64,000 bases of DNA from Variovorax dokdonensis (GTDB lineage: Bacteria > Pseudomonadota > Gammaproteobacteria > Burkholderiales > Burkholderiaceae_C), in contig NZ_JASZYV010000001.1 in NCBI RefSeq assembly GCF_030316895.1, positions 930,001 to 994,000 of the forward strand, read 5' to 3'. Both the position numbers and the translations under genes were made by a program. Shown piece after piece: positions 1-8,745 of the stretch (position 1 is the stretch's first letter; each line of letters starts with the position of its first letter). Below the pieces are notes generated by a model that was not told the DNA's origin, did not search any database, and saw only the letters and a program-made list of their open reading frames with translations.

Positions 1-1038
1 GCTCTGGGGCTCGTGTTCAATGTGCTTTCGGGCGGCGTGGTGAGCATCTCGATGGGCATGGTCATCGGCGTGCTGTCGATCCTGGCCTATACGCTCTTTG
101 GCGGCATGTGGTCGGTGGCGGTGACCGATTTCATCCAGATGATCATCCTGGTGCTGGGCCTGGCGCTGCTGGCCGTCTTTGCCGGCAACATGGCTGGCGG
201 GGCCGACAAGGTGATCGAGTTCGCTGCCAGCAAGGACCTGTTCCGCTTCTGGCCGGAGCCGAGCTTCAAGGACATGGTCTTCTTCCTGGCCGCGGCCTTG
301 ACGATGATGCTGGGGTCCATTCCGCAGCAGGACGTGTTTCAGCGCGTGATGTCGGCCAACAGCGTCAAGTCGGCGACGCGCGGTCCGGTCATCGGCGGCG
401 TGGCCTACATCCTCTTCGCCTTCGTGCCCATGTTCCTGGTGGCCAGCGCGCTGCTCATCATGCCGGAGACCACGGCACAACTGCTCAAGGACGATCCGCA
501 GCGCGTGCTGCCGACGCTGGTCCTCGAGAAGATGCCCTTCGTGATGCAGGTGATGTTCTTTGGCGCGCTGCTTTCGGCCATCAAGTCCACCGCCTCCGCT
601 ACCTTGCTCGCGCCGAGCGTCACCTTCACCGAAAACATCTGGCGGCAGTTCCGGCCGGCTGGCTCCGACAAGGCCAACCTGCGCACCATGCGCATCACCG
701 TCCTGGTGTTCAGCGCGGCGGTGCTGGCCTATTCGATCCGGATGCAGGGCACCCCGATCTACGAACTGGTTTCTGGTGCCTATCAGGTGCCCCTGGTCGG
801 CGCTTTCGTGCCGCTGGTCTGCGGCCTCTATTGGCAGCGCGCCACGACGCAGGGGGCGGTGTTCGCCGTGCTGCTGGGCATCGGGGTCTGGCTGGCGGGG
901 CTGGCCATGCCCTGGGGCGAGGAGTTTCCCGCGCAACTGGCAGGCCTGCTCGCGTCGCTTGCCGGCATGGTGGCGGGATCCCTGGCGCCGCAATGGGTGT
1001 CCAACGTGCGCACGCCGCACCGGCCCCTGGCCGCCTGA
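1..1038 (+). CDS. Sodium:solute symporter (SSS family), C-terminal part
   Basis: The reading frame is open from the first base of the window, so the N-terminus is missing; about 345 residues are visible. The protein is very hydrophobic, with repeated 20-residue membrane segments and short loops, and it carries the SSS-like stretches 'LFGGMWSVAVTDFIQM' and 'QQDVFQRVMSA'. Family members import small solutes (proline, pantothenate, carboxylates) with sodium across the inner membrane and are usually 450-550 residues long, so roughly a quarter to a third lies upstream. The substrate cannot be assigned. The next gene starts 143 bp downstream and is unrelated. The family call is good; substrate and true start are unknown. 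Confidence 0.85.
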   Translation, partial: ALGLVFNVLSGGVVSISMGMVIGVLSILAYTLFGGMWSVAVTDFIQMIILVLGLALLAVFAGNMAGGADKVIEFAASKDLFRFWPEPSFKDMVFFLAAALTMMLGSIPQQDVFQRVMSANSVKSATRGPVIGGVAYILFAFVPMFLVASALLIMPETTAQLLKDDPQRVLPTLVLEKMPFVMQVMFFGALLSAIKSTASATLLAPSVTFTENIWRQFRPAGSDKANLRTMRITVLVFSAAVLAYSIRMQGTPIYELVSGAYQVPLVGAFVPLVCGLYWQRATTQGAVFAVLLGIGVWLAGLAMPWGEEFPAQLAGLLASLAGMVAGSLAPQWVSNVRTPHRPLAA

Positions 1039-1108
1039 AGCAGCGTATCGGCGCGGGCGAGCGACCATGCCGTGCCCGCGCACCCCGGAGAATTCCAGGG
1101 GCGCCCTT

Positions 1109-1114
1109 TATAAT
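1109..1114 (+). promoter_or_regulatory. Candidate -10 element upstream of fmdB-like gene
   Basis: A perfect TATAAT lies 67 bp before the start of the FmdB-like gene, in the 143-bp gap after the symporter. No convincing -35 hexamer sits 16-18 bp upstream, so this is a weak prediction from sequence alone. Confidence 0.35.
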
Positions 1115-1181
1115 CAAAGGCTTTGCTGGCGGGGCCCATCCCGTGGTTTTAGCCCGCCTCGCTCCACGCTTTTCATCCCAA

Positions 1182-1538
1182 ATGCCTATCTACGCCTACA
1201 AGTGCAGTGCCTGTGGCCATGCCAAGGACGTGCTGCAGAAGATGTCCGACGCTCCGCTGACTGACTGCCCCGCCTGCGGCGCACCCGCGTTCAGCAAACA
1301 GCTGACGGCGGCGGGCTTCCAGCTCAAGGGTTCCGGCTGGTACGTCACCGACTTCCGCGACGGTGGCAGCAACACGGGCAAGAGCACGCCGGCCACCGCC
1401 GCGAAGTCGGATGGGGCTACTGCCGACAGTTCGGCTGGCGCAAGCGCCGCACCGGCGGCGACACCCGCTGCCGCGCCTGCCGCCGCTCCGGCTCAGGCGC
1501 CGGCAGCCGCGGCCCCTTCGGCCGGCAACTCTTCCTGA
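1182..1538 (+). CDS. FmdB-family zinc ribbon protein
   Basis: A 118-residue protein. It begins MPIYAYKC and has two CxxC pairs (C8/C11 and C29/C32) that form the FmdB/CxxC_CXXC_SSSS zinc ribbon. The 'GSGWYVTDFR' stretch after the ribbon is typical of proteobacterial members. From about residue 65 the protein becomes a low-complexity Ala/Pro/Ser tail, which varies widely in this family. The start was chosen because the zinc ribbon normally begins within the first ten residues; the frame is open far upstream. FmdB was named from the formamidase cluster of Methylophilus, where it was proposed to be regulatory; the molecular role is poorly known. It lies 20 bp upstream of the DUF502 gene, so the two are probably cotranscribed. 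Confidence 0.85.
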   Translation: MPIYAYKCSACGHAKDVLQKMSDAPLTDCPACGAPAFSKQLTAAGFQLKGSGWYVTDFRDGGSNTGKSTPATAAKSDGATADSSAGASAAPAATPAAAPAAAPAQAPAAAAPSAGNSS

Positions 1539-1558
1539 TCGAAGGACTGCGCCCCGCC

Positions 1559-2176
1559 ATGCTCGCTTTGCGCAAGTGGTTCCTATCCGGCCTGTTGGTC
1601 ATCGTGCCCTTGGCGATCACCTTGTGGGTGCTCGACTGGATCATCGGCACGCTGGACCAGACCCTGTGGCTTCTGCCGACCGACTGGCAACAGTGGCTGG
1701 CGCAGCATCGAGTCAGGGGCCTTGGCGTTCTGCTCACGCTGGCCGTGCTGCTCGGCGTCGGCGCCGTCGCCAGCAACTTCATCGGCAAGCGCCTTCTTGG
1801 TTGGGGCGATGCGCTGGTGCGCCGCATTCCGGTGGTGCGGTCAATCTATTCCAGCGTCAAACAGGTTTCCGATACGCTGTTCTCGGAAAGCGGCAACGCC
1901 TTTCGCACCGCGGTCCTGATCGAATGGCCGCGTCCGGGCGTCTGGACCATCGCCTTCGTCACCGGCACGCCGGGCGGCGACGTGAGAAACCACCTGCAGG
2001 GCGAATACCTGGGCGTGTATGTGCCCACCACGCCGAACCCGACGGGCGGCTACTTCGTGATGCTGCGGCGCACGGACTGCATTGAACTCAAGATGAGCGT
2101 CGACGAGGCGCTCAAGTACATCGTGTCGATGGGCGTCGTGGTGCCAGGTGGCCCCGAAGCGCTCGCGCACGCCTGA
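1559..2176 (+). CDS. DUF502 family membrane protein
   Basis: A 205-residue protein with two strongly hydrophobic segments, about residues 7-30 and 54-78, separated by a short loop. A soluble C-terminal domain follows, containing the conserved-looking '[11 protein letters not shown]' near residue 165. This matches the DUF502 family, which in betaproteobacteria is commonly found between fmdB and aspS, exactly as here. Function is not established. It follows the FmdB-like gene by 20 bp and precedes aspS by 55 bp, so the three may form one transcript. No unusual features. Confidence 0.85.
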   Translation: MLALRKWFLSGLLVIVPLAITLWVLDWIIGTLDQTLWLLPTDWQQWLAQHRVRGLGVLLTLAVLLGVGAVASNFIGKRLLGWGDALVRRIPVVRSIYSSVKQVSDTLFSESGNAFRTAVLIEWPRPGVWTIAFVTGTPGGDVRNHLQGEYLGVYVPTTPNPTGGYFVMLRRTDCIELKMSVDEALKYIVSMGVVVPGGPEALAHA

Positions 2177-2231
2177 CCGACGAAACGAGAGAGAAGAAGG
2201 AGTAGGCGCCCCAGTCGGCGCCACAACAGCC

Positions 2232-4037
2232 ATGCCGATGCGAACACAATACTGCGGTCTCGTGACCGAAGCCCTGCTGGGCCAAACCGTCACTCTGTGC
2301 GGCTGGGTCAATCGTCGACGCGACCACGGCGGCGTGATCTTCATCGACCTGCGCGATCGCGAAGGCAACGTCCAAGTGGTGTGCGACCCCGATCGCGCCG
2401 ACAGCTTCGCCGTGGCGGAAGGTCTGCGCAACGAGTTCTGCGTCCAGGTCACCGGCCTGGTTCGCGGCCGCCCTGACGGCACCACCAACGACAACCTCAA
2501 GAGCGGCAAGATCGAGGTCTTGTGCCATGAACTGAAGGTGCTCAACCCCTCGGTCACGCCGCCTTTCCTGCTCGACGACGACAACCTGAGCGAGACCACG
2601 CGCCTCACGCACCGCGTGCTCGATCTGCGCCGGCCCGTCATGCAGAACAACCTGATGACGCGCTACCGGGTCACGATGGAAGTGCGCAAGTTCCTCGATG
2701 CCAATGGCTTCATCGACATCGAGACGCCCATGCTGGGCAAGTCCACGCCCGAGGGTGCCCGCGACTATCTGGTGCCCAGCCGCGTGCATGACGGCAGCTT
2801 CTTCGCGCTGCCCCAATCGCCCCAGCTCTTCAAGCAGCTGCTGATGGTCGCCGGCTACGACCGCTATTACCAGATCGTCAAGTGCTTCCGCGACGAAGAC
2901 CTGCGCGCCGACCGCCAGCCCGAATTCACGCAGATCGACATCGAGACCTCCTTCCTGGCCGAGGACGAGATCCGCGAGATGTTCGAGGGCATGATCCGCA
3001 AGGTGTTCCGCGCCGCCGCGAACATCGACCTGCCCCCGTTCCCCACCATGACCTACGGCGACGCGATGTTCAAGTACGGTTCGGACAAGCCTGACCTCCG
3101 GGTCAAGCTCGAGTTCACCGAGTTGACCGAAGTGATGCGTTCGGTGGAGTTCAAGGTGTTCTCCGGCGCGGCCAACATGAAGGGCGGTCGCGTCGTCGCA
3201 CTGCGCATCCCTGGCGGCGGTGCCGAGGGCGGCCTTTCGCGCGGCGAGATCGACGGCTACACCGAGTTCGTCAAGATCTATGGCGCCAAGGGCTTGGCGT
3301 ACATCAAGGTCAACGACGCGGCGGCCGGCCGCGACGGCCTGCAAAGCCCCATCGTCAAGAACCTCGACGATGCCGCGCTGGCCGAGATCATTGCGCGCAC
3401 CGGCGCTCGCGATGGCGACCTGATCTTCTTCGGTGCCGACAAGGCCAAGGTGGTCAACGACGCCATCGGCGCGTTGCGCGTCAAGATCGGCCACAGCCCC
3501 TTCGGCAAGAAGGCCGGTCTGTTCGACGACCGTTGGGCGCCGCTCTGGGTGGTGGACTTCCCGATGTTCGAGTACGACGAGGAAGGCCAGCGCTGGTCCG
3601 CGGTTCACCATCCGTTCACCTCGCCGAAGGACGGTCACGAAGACCTGATGGACTCGGCTCCCGATCAATGCCTGGCCAAGGCCTACGACATGGTGCTCAA
3701 CGGCATCGAGATGGGTGGCGGCTCGGTGCGTATTCACCGCGAGGAAGTGCAGAGCAAGGTGTTCCGCGCCCTCAAGATCAACGCCGAGGACGCGCAGGCC
3801 AAGTTCGGCTTCCTGCTCGACGCGCTGCAGTACGGCGCGCCGCCTCATGGCGGCATCGCCATCGGCCTGGACCGTCTGGTCATGTTGATGACCGGCGCGG
3901 AGTCCATCCGTGACGTGATCGCATTTCCCAAGACCCAACGTGCTCAGGACTTGCTCACGCAGGCCCCTAGCCCTGTCGACGAGAAGCAACTGCGCGAATT
4001 GCACATCCGCTTGCGCAACACGCCCAAGGCGGAATAA
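2232..4037 (+). CDS. aspS: Aspartate--tRNA ligase
   Basis: A 601-residue bacterial-type AspRS that charges tRNA-Asp with aspartate in the cytoplasm. An N-terminal OB-fold anticodon-binding domain (about residues 1-110, with '[11 protein letters not shown]' and 'DLRDREG') is followed by the class II catalytic core. Motif 2 is visible as 'RCFRDEDLR' with the downstream 'QPEFTQID', the bacterial GAD insertion sits in the middle, and motif 3 is '[12 protein letters not shown]' near the C-terminus. I chose the ATG at 2232 because the conserved N-terminus (MPMRTQYCG) begins there; ATG 2238 is possible, and an in-frame start at 2148 would overlap the DUF502 gene. A strong terminator follows. Confidence 0.97.
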   Translation: MPMRTQYCGLVTEALLGQTVTLCGWVNRRRDHGGVIFIDLRDREGNVQVVCDPDRADSFAVAEGLRNEFCVQVTGLVRGRPDGTTNDNLKSGKIEVLCHELKVLNPSVTPPFLLDDDNLSETTRLTHRVLDLRRPVMQNNLMTRYRVTMEVRKFLDANGFIDIETPMLGKSTPEGARDYLVPSRVHDGSFFALPQSPQLFKQLLMVAGYDRYYQIVKCFRDEDLRADRQPEFTQIDIETSFLAEDEIREMFEGMIRKVFRAAANIDLPPFPTMTYGDAMFKYGSDKPDLRVKLEFTELTEVMRSVEFKVFSGAANMKGGRVVALRIPGGGAEGGLSRGEIDGYTEFVKIYGAKGLAYIKVNDAAAGRDGLQSPIVKNLDDAALAEIIARTGARDGDLIFFGADKAKVVNDAIGALRVKIGHSPFGKKAGLFDDRWAPLWVVDFPMFEYDEEGQRWSAVHHPFTSPKDGHEDLMDSAPDQCLAKAYDMVLNGIEMGGGSVRIHREEVQSKVFRALKINAEDAQAKFGFLLDALQYGAPPHGGIAIGLDRLVMLMTGAESIRDVIAFPKTQRAQDLLTQAPSPVDEKQLRELHIRLRNTPKAE

Positions 4038-4057
4038 ACCGCAGCGGCGCCCAAAAT

Positions 4058-4107
4058 GCGCCCTGCCGTGTCGCTTGACCAAAGCGGCAGGGCAGGGCGC
4101 TTTTTTT
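4058..4107 (+). terminator. Rho-independent terminator after aspS
   Basis: A GC-rich stem (gcgccctgccg pairing with the reverse-complementary cggcagggc/agggcgc arm) closes a loop of about 15 nt and is followed directly by seven T residues at 4101-4107. It lies 20 bp after the aspS stop and separates aspS from nudB. Confidence 0.85.
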
Positions 4108-4155
4108 CATCTATGCTGCCTTGTCGAGTCCCAGCCGCTGAACCAAAACGCAGAC

Positions 4156-4629
4156 ATGGGTGATCAAGCCAGGCCTTTCAAGATTCCTGAATCCGTGCTC
4201 GTGGTCGTCCACACCCCGCGACGCGAGGTGCTGCTGATCGAGCGGGCCGATGCGCCTGGCTTCTGGCAGTCGGTGACCGGCAGCAAGGACCATCCGGACG
4301 AGCCACTGGCGCTCACCGCAGCGCGTGAGGTCTGGGAAGAGACCGGCATCCATTGCGCCGAAGGAACGCCGCTGGCCCAGTGTCTGCGGCCTTGGGGCAT
4401 CGTCAACGAGTACGACATCTATCCGCGCTACCTGCATCGCTACGCACCGGGCGTTCTGCGCAATCGCGAGCACCTGTTCGGACTGTGCGTGCCCGAGCCC
4501 GTGACGCCCGTGCTGAGCCCGCGCGAGCACACGGCCTGGCGGTGGCTGCCCTGGCGCGAGGCGGCCGATGCATGCTATTCGCCGTCGAACGCCGAAGCCA
4601 TTCTCTTGCTGCCACAATTTATGGGATGA
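4156..4629 (+). CDS. nudB: Nudix hydrolase, dihydroneopterin triphosphate diphosphatase type
   Basis: A 157-residue Nudix protein. The Nudix box is visible at about residues 45-68: 'GSKDHPDEP' then 'AAREVWEETGI', with the REVxEE core that binds magnesium. There is one extra residue in the first part of the box compared with the strict GX5E spacing. The fold and the C-terminal 'EHTAWRWLPWREA' match NudB-type enzymes, which remove pyrophosphate from dihydroneopterin triphosphate in folate synthesis. Its stop overlaps the start of the next gene (ATGA at 4626-4629), so translation is probably coupled. folE lies 0.8 kb downstream on the same strand, which fits a folate role. Substrate specificity is inferred, not shown. 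Confidence 0.8.
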   Translation: MGDQARPFKIPESVLVVVHTPRREVLLIERADAPGFWQSVTGSKDHPDEPLALTAAREVWEETGIHCAEGTPLAQCLRPWGIVNEYDIYPRYLHRYAPGVLRNREHLFGLCVPEPVTPVLSPREHTAWRWLPWREAADACYSPSNAEAILLLPQFMG

Positions 4630-5387
4630 GCGAACCCAGCGAACATCCAGCCAACAGGCTTCGCGTCGCAACCTACAACATCCACAAGGGTGTGCAGGGC
4701 GTCGGGCCGGTGCGGCGGTTGGAGATCCACAACCTGGGCCATGCCATCGAGCAACTCGATGCCGACATCGTGTGCCTCCAGGAAGTGCGCAAGATGAACC
4801 GCAAGGCCGCCATCCATTTTCCGCGCTGGCCCGAACTGCCCCAGGCGGATTTCCTGGCCCCGGAAGGCTACACGGCGGTCTATGAGACCAATGCGATCAC
4901 CCGCCACGGCGAGCACGGCAATGCGCTGCTGACGCGCTGGCCGGTGCTGCACAAGTCGCATCGGGACATCTCCGATCATCGGTTCGAGCAGCGAGGCCTC
5001 CTGCATGTGGTCATCGAGGTGGAGGGGGTTCCGGTGCACGCCATCGTGGTGCACCTGGGGCTGATCAAGGGCAGCCGCGTGCGCCAGGTGGCCCAGTTGC
5101 GCGACTTCATCGAGAAGGAAATCCCGCCCGACGAGCGCCTCGTGGTGGCGGGCGACTTCAACGACTGGGGCGCGCGTATGCGCTATGCCATGAATGCCAT
5201 GGGCCTGCGCGATTCCGGCGACCTGCGCGGGCCGCGCATCCTGACCTATCCGTCCCGCATGCCGCTGACGCAGTTGGACTTCATCTACGCCCGCCACATG
5301 TCGGTGACCGAATGCGCGGTGCCGCGGGGTGCGATCTGGGCTCGCATGTCGGACCACTTGCCGCTCGTCAGCGACTTCTCGCTATGA
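4626..5387 (+). CDS. Endonuclease/exonuclease/phosphatase family protein
   Basis: A 253-residue protein with the metal-dependent EEP phosphodiesterase fold (DNase I/APE1/inositol phosphatase superfamily). Visible catalytic signatures in order are 'TYNIHKG' (Asn) near residue 19, 'CLQEVR' (Glu) near residue 53, 'GDFNDW' (Asp/Asn) near residue 178 and 'SDHLPL' (Asp-His) near the C-terminus. No signal peptide is seen, so it should be cytoplasmic. In many betaproteobacteria a similar gene sits next to a cardiolipin synthase, which is not present here. It starts inside the nudB stop codon (ATGA), implying coupling. The substrate (nucleic acid, phospholipid or phosphosugar) cannot be decided. Confidence 0.85.
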   Translation: MSEPSEHPANRLRVATYNIHKGVQGVGPVRRLEIHNLGHAIEQLDADIVCLQEVRKMNRKAAIHFPRWPELPQADFLAPEGYTAVYETNAITRHGEHGNALLTRWPVLHKSHRDISDHRFEQRGLLHVVIEVEGVPVHAIVVHLGLIKGSRVRQVAQLRDFIEKEIPPDERLVVAGDFNDWGARMRYAMNAMGLRDSGDLRGPRILTYPSRMPLTQLDFIYARHMSVTECAVPRGAIWARMSDHLPLVSDFSL

Positions 5388-5467
5388 ATTCAGTAGCAGA
5401 AGATCCGCGCCGTGGTTGATTCTCCCGCCCAGTGCGCGGGCAAAGCGTTGCCTGATACCATCCGGGC

Positions 5468-6199
5468 ATGCTGACCAAGATCGACGCCAAGCTGCGCCCC
5501 GTTGAAAGCGGCGCCGATGAAGGCACGCCTGTTTCCGTGAAGATCCGCGAGCGGGTGAAAGCCGCGCGCCGACGCTACAACGCCAACGACAACATCGCGG
5601 AGTTCATCGAACCTGGCGAACTCGAAGCCCTGCTCGACGAGGTCGAGGAAAAGATGAAGGGCGTCCTCGACAGCCTGGTCATCGACGTCGAGAACGATCA
5701 CAACACCAGTGCCACCGCGCGGCGCGTGGCCAAGATGTACGTCAACGAAGTGTTCCGCGGGCGCTATGTCACGGCGCCTTCGCTCACCGAGTTCCCGAAC
5801 GCCGAGCGGCTCAACGAGTTGATGATCGTCGGCCCCATCACGGTGCGCAGCGCCTGCTCGCACCACTTCTGCCCGATCATCGGCAAGCTGTGGATCGGCG
5901 TGATGCCCAACGAGCACACCAACGTGATCGGCCTGTCCAAGTACGCGCGCCTGGCCGAATGGGTCATGGGCCGTCCGCAGATCCAGGAAGAAGCGGTGGT
6001 GCAGTTGGCCGACCTGATCCAGGAAAAGACCCAGCCCGACGGCCTTGCGCTGGTCATGGAGGCCGAGCACTTCTGCATGCAGTGGCGCGGTGTCAAGGAG
6101 ATGGACAGCAAGATGATCAACTCCGTCATGCGAGGCGCCTTCCTCAAGGACGCGTCGCTGCGACGCGAATTCCTGTCGCTGCTGCCTCGAAAGGCCTGA
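5468..6199 (+). CDS. folE: GTP cyclohydrolase I
   Basis: A 243-residue type I GTP cyclohydrolase, which converts GTP to 7,8-dihydroneopterin triphosphate, the first step of tetrahydrofolate synthesis. The zinc and catalytic residues are visible: C130 and H132/H133 in 'ACSHHFCP' and C203 in 'HFCMQWRG', at the spacing of the E. coli enzyme. The N-terminus is about 20 residues longer than the shortest homologues and highly charged. Its product is the substrate of NudB, whose candidate gene lies just upstream. Only 4 bp separate the folE stop from the following BLUF gene, so the pair is very probably cotranscribed. Confidence 0.95.
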   Translation: MLTKIDAKLRPVESGADEGTPVSVKIRERVKAARRRYNANDNIAEFIEPGELEALLDEVEEKMKGVLDSLVIDVENDHNTSATARRVAKMYVNEVFRGRYVTAPSLTEFPNAERLNELMIVGPITVRSACSHHFCPIIGKLWIGVMPNEHTNVIGLSKYARLAEWVMGRPQIQEEAVVQLADLIQEKTQPDGLALVMEAEHFCMQWRGVKEMDSKMINSVMRGAFLKDASLRREFLSLLPRKA

Positions 6200-6203
6200 C
6201 GCC

Positions 6204-6626
6204 ATGCTTGTTCGCCTGCTCTACGCCAGCCGTGCGGTCGATGCCAGCCCGGAAGCCATTGAGGCGATCCTTTCGCAGTCTAGGCAACACAACACCTCGT
6301 GCGGCATCACCGGCATCCTGTGCTACGGCGGTGGCGTGTTCCTGCAGGCGATCGAAGGCGGGCGTGCGGCCATCAACGAGCTCTACGCACACATCGTGGC
6401 GGACTCTCGCCACAAGGACGTGCAACTGCTGCACTACGAGGAAATCAGCGAGCGGCGATTCGGCGGCTGGACCATGGGACAGGTCAACCTGACCAAGGTC
6501 CATGCGTCCATCCTTTTGCGCTATTCCGAGCGGCCCGTCCTCGATCCGTACGTCGTCTCCGGCAAGGTCTCGATGGCGCTGCTCGAGGAACTGATGGCCA
6601 CCGCATCCATCGTCGGGCGCAGCTGA
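6204..6626 (+). CDS. BLUF-domain blue-light photoreceptor
   Basis: A 140-residue protein that is essentially a lone BLUF (blue light using FAD) domain plus a short C-terminal helical cap. The photocycle residues line up with those of characterised BLUF proteins: Tyr7 in 'LLYAS', Asn30, Gln48 in 'FLQAIEGG', Trp89 and Met91 in 'GGWTMG'. The domain should bind FAD non-covalently and signal light through the Tyr-Gln hydrogen-bond network. There is no fused output domain (no EAL, GGDEF or cyclase), so it must act through a partner. It starts 4 bp after folE and is followed 18 bp later by a DUF429 gene; either neighbour could be functionally linked. Confidence 0.92.
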   Translation: MLVRLLYASRAVDASPEAIEAILSQSRQHNTSCGITGILCYGGGVFLQAIEGGRAAINELYAHIVADSRHKDVQLLHYEEISERRFGGWTMGQVNLTKVHASILLRYSERPVLDPYVVSGKVSMALLEELMATASIVGRS

Positions 6627-6644
6627 GTCCCTGAGCATTTCCGC

Positions 6645-7499
6645 ATGCGCATGCCGACGCGCATCCTGCTCGGCTGCGATTTCTCCAGCGCGCCGACAAA
6701 GCGCAAGAACATCGTCGTGGCCGTCGGAGCACGGCAGGCCGAAGACGCCGTGCGCCTCTCGGCGCTTCACCGCTTCTCTTCGCTCGATGACTGGTCGGCC
6801 TGGCTGGCGGCCCAGAGTGCCTGGGTAGGGGGCTTTGACTTGCCGTTCGGCTTGCCGCGGGAGCTGGTCGAGACGCTGCACTGGCCCGGACAATGGGCCG
6901 CTTTGATGGCGCACTATGGCCAGTTGGAGCGCTCCGAAATCCGCCGGCAATTCTCCGGCTTCTGCGCATCGCGGCCGGCGGGTGGCAAGTTCGCGCATCG
7001 AGCCACCGATGGCCCGGCTGGCTCAAGCCCATCCATGAAATGGGTCAATCCGCCGGTGGCGTGGATGCTGCATGCCGGTGTGCCGCGCCTGCTGGCAATC
7101 GGCGCGCATTTCCCGGCCCATCAGCCCATTCCCGAGCGCACACCGCCACGCATCGCGTTGGAAGCCTACCCAGGCCTTCTGGCTCGGCAACTCATCGGCC
7201 GCACCAGCTACAAGAGCGACGAGGCGGGTCGCCAGACCATCGAGCGCCGGCAGGCTCGCGAGCAGATGCTGACGGCGCTTCTGGAGGGACGCACTGAGCT
7301 GGGCCTCAAGCTTGATATCGACACCGCGCAGGCGAATGCGCTCGTCGAAGACGGCAGTGGCGACGCGCTCGATGCCGTGCTGTGCCTGGTCCAGGCGGCC
7401 TGGGCGCTGCGCCATCAAGACACGCCAGGCCCAGGCTACGGCTTGCCGCCCGACATCGATCCGGTCGAAGGGTGGATCCTCTGCGCGAAGCGTCCGTAA
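6645..7499 (+). CDS. DUF429 domain-containing protein
   Basis: A 284-residue protein starting with 'ILLGCDFSSAP', the acidic first strand of the RNase H-like DUF429 fold, and later containing 'GGFDLPFGLP', 'ALEAYPGL' and the C-terminal 'GDALDAVLCLVQA', which resemble the other acidic positions of this family. DUF429 proteins are predicted nucleases by fold, but no activity is established. No signal peptide or membrane segment is present. It is the last gene of the folE-BLUF run, 18 bp after the photoreceptor. I prefer the ATG at 6645; the ATG at 6651 (residue 3) would also serve. Confidence 0.8.
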   Translation: MRMPTRILLGCDFSSAPTKRKNIVVAVGARQAEDAVRLSALHRFSSLDDWSAWLAAQSAWVGGFDLPFGLPRELVETLHWPGQWAALMAHYGQLERSEIRRQFSGFCASRPAGGKFAHRATDGPAGSSPSMKWVNPPVAWMLHAGVPRLLAIGAHFPAHQPIPERTPPRIALEAYPGLLARQLIGRTSYKSDEAGRQTIERRQAREQMLTALLEGRTELGLKLDIDTAQANALVEDGSGDALDAVLCLVQAAWALRHQDTPGPGYGLPPDIDPVEGWILCAKRP

Positions 7500-7622
7500 T
7501 ACGGATCCGATTTGCTCCTACATCGCCTGGCAGCGGCGACAGACGCGTGCCTCGGCTCGATCACCCTAATGTGCACTCCAAGGTCGCGCGCTTCGCGCGG
7601 CCGAAAGAAAAGGAGAAATGAA

Positions 7623-8120
7623 ATGCCCCGATATCCATTTGCAGGAATGAGCTTCCGACGCGCTGGCTGCGCCGTAGCCCTCGCTGGTTTGTCGCTCGCG
7701 ATCGTGGGATGCGACAACGCCGACAACCGCACTGCCGGCCAAAAGCTCGACGACACCATTGCCCGCACCGAGAAGGCGGCTGACGAGGTGGCGGACAAGA
7801 CAGCCCGCATCGCCAGCGAAGCCAAACAGCATGTGGAAAATTCAAACCTTCCCGAACGCATGGCCGACGCCGCGCGCGACGCGGGCAAGGCGGTCGCCAA
7901 GGCCACGGACGACGCCACCATCACCGCTTCGGTCAACGCGGACCTGGCCAAGGACCCCCAGTTGAGTGCATTGCGCATCGACGTCGATACCAACGCCGGC
8001 AAGGTCACCCTCAGCGGACCCGCGCCGACCGCCCAGGCCAAGGAACGTGCCGAACAGATCGCCCGCAATGTCGAAGGCGTGAGCTCGGTCGACAACCGGC
8101 TTGAAGTGAAGTCGATGTAG
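7623..8120 (+). CDS. BON-domain lipoprotein
   Basis: A 165-residue secreted protein. Residues 12-30 form a lipoprotein signal peptide ending in a lipobox with Cys30 ('LAIVGC'), so the mature protein should be lipid-anchored. A helical, charged region (about residues 35-92, many Lys/Ala/Glu) with coiled-coil character is followed by a BON domain (about 93-165: 'ASVNADLAKDP', 'GKVTLSGPAP', 'VEGVSSVDNRL'). BON domains are linked to osmotic-stress protection and envelope binding (OsmY, DolP). The ATG at 7623 is supported by an aaggag ribosome site 9-13 bp upstream; an out-of-frame ATG lies at 7618. It stands alone, converging with the ferritin-like operon across a shared terminator. Confidence 0.85.
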   Translation: MPRYPFAGMSFRRAGCAVALAGLSLAIVGCDNADNRTAGQKLDDTIARTEKAADEVADKTARIASEAKQHVENSNLPERMADAARDAGKAVAKATDDATITASVNADLAKDPQLSALRIDVDTNAGKVTLSGPAPTAQAKERAEQIARNVEGVSSVDNRLEVKSM

Positions 8121-8137
8121 TTTCCGATCCTCGCCGC

Positions 8138-8175
8138 GAAAAAAAGCCCTGGCACGCCAGGGCTTCATTTTTTTG
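8138..8175. terminator. Bidirectional terminator between BON and ferritin genes
   Basis: A perfect stem AGCCCTGGC/GCCAGGGCT with a 2-3 nt loop is flanked by a run of A on the left and a run of T on the right. It can therefore terminate the BON transcript on the plus strand and the ferritin operon on the minus strand. Confidence 0.85.
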
Positions 8176-8190
8176 CCGCTCGGTGACCGG

Positions 8191-8745
8191 TCAGTTGTCC
8201 AGCCAGTCTTTCAGCTCGTCAGCGTGTTCTTCCTCGTCGGCGAGGATCTCTTCGAGCATGCGACGGGTGGTCGGGTCCTTGTCACCGATCAACGCGATCA
8301 TCTGGCGATAGCTTTCGACGGCGACGCGCTCGGCAATCAGGTTGGCGCGAACCATGTCGCGCAGCTCGCTCGACTCGTCGTAATCGGCGTGGCTGCGTTC
8401 GAGCAGCGTGGCCGGAGAAAAGTCGGGTTCGCCGCCGAGCTGGACGATGCGCTCGGCAAGCTTGTCGGCGTGAGCGCTTTCCTCATTGGCATGAACGAGG
8501 AACTCGTCCGCGATGGCGGGCGACGAGACGCCGTGGGCGGTGAAGTAGTGGCGCTTGTAACGCAGGATGCAGACAAGCTCGGTGGCGAGGGCATCGTTCA
8601 ACAACTTGACGATGTCATCGCGCCAGGGGCCATAGCTCGGCGTGACGGCGCCATCGTCCAATTGCTTGGCGGCGGCCTTGAGGGCCTCTTGGTCGAGTTG
8701 GAGGCGTTCGGCGCCGTTGTCTCGGCTTTGCGGAGCGGACTTCAT
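8191..8745 (-). CDS. Ferritin-like / bacterioferritin-family protein
   Basis: A 184-residue four-helix ferritin-like protein. Candidate di-iron ligands are visible in order: E56 ('ATELVC'), E89 and H92 (ExxH in 'EESAH'), E139 ('LIAERVA'), and E171 and H174 ('EEEH'). This is the canonical set for a diiron carboxylate site. The N-terminal 35 residues are extra to the bundle. The protein is longer than classical bacterioferritin (about 158 residues) and resembles the stand-alone ferritin-like proteins often found in stress operons of Burkholderiales; iron storage or peroxide detoxification is likely but unproven. Its start overlaps the stop of the upstream gene (ATGA at 8742-8745). Confidence 0.85.
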   Translation of the reverse strand: MKSAPQSRDNGAERLQLDQEALKAAAKQLDDGAVTPSYGPWRDDIVKLLNDALATELVCILRYKRHYFTAHGVSSPAIADEFLVHANEESAHADKLAERIVQLGGEPDFSPATLLERSHADYDESSELRDMVRANLIAERVAVESYRQMIALIGDKDPTTRRMLEEILADEEEHADELKDWLDN

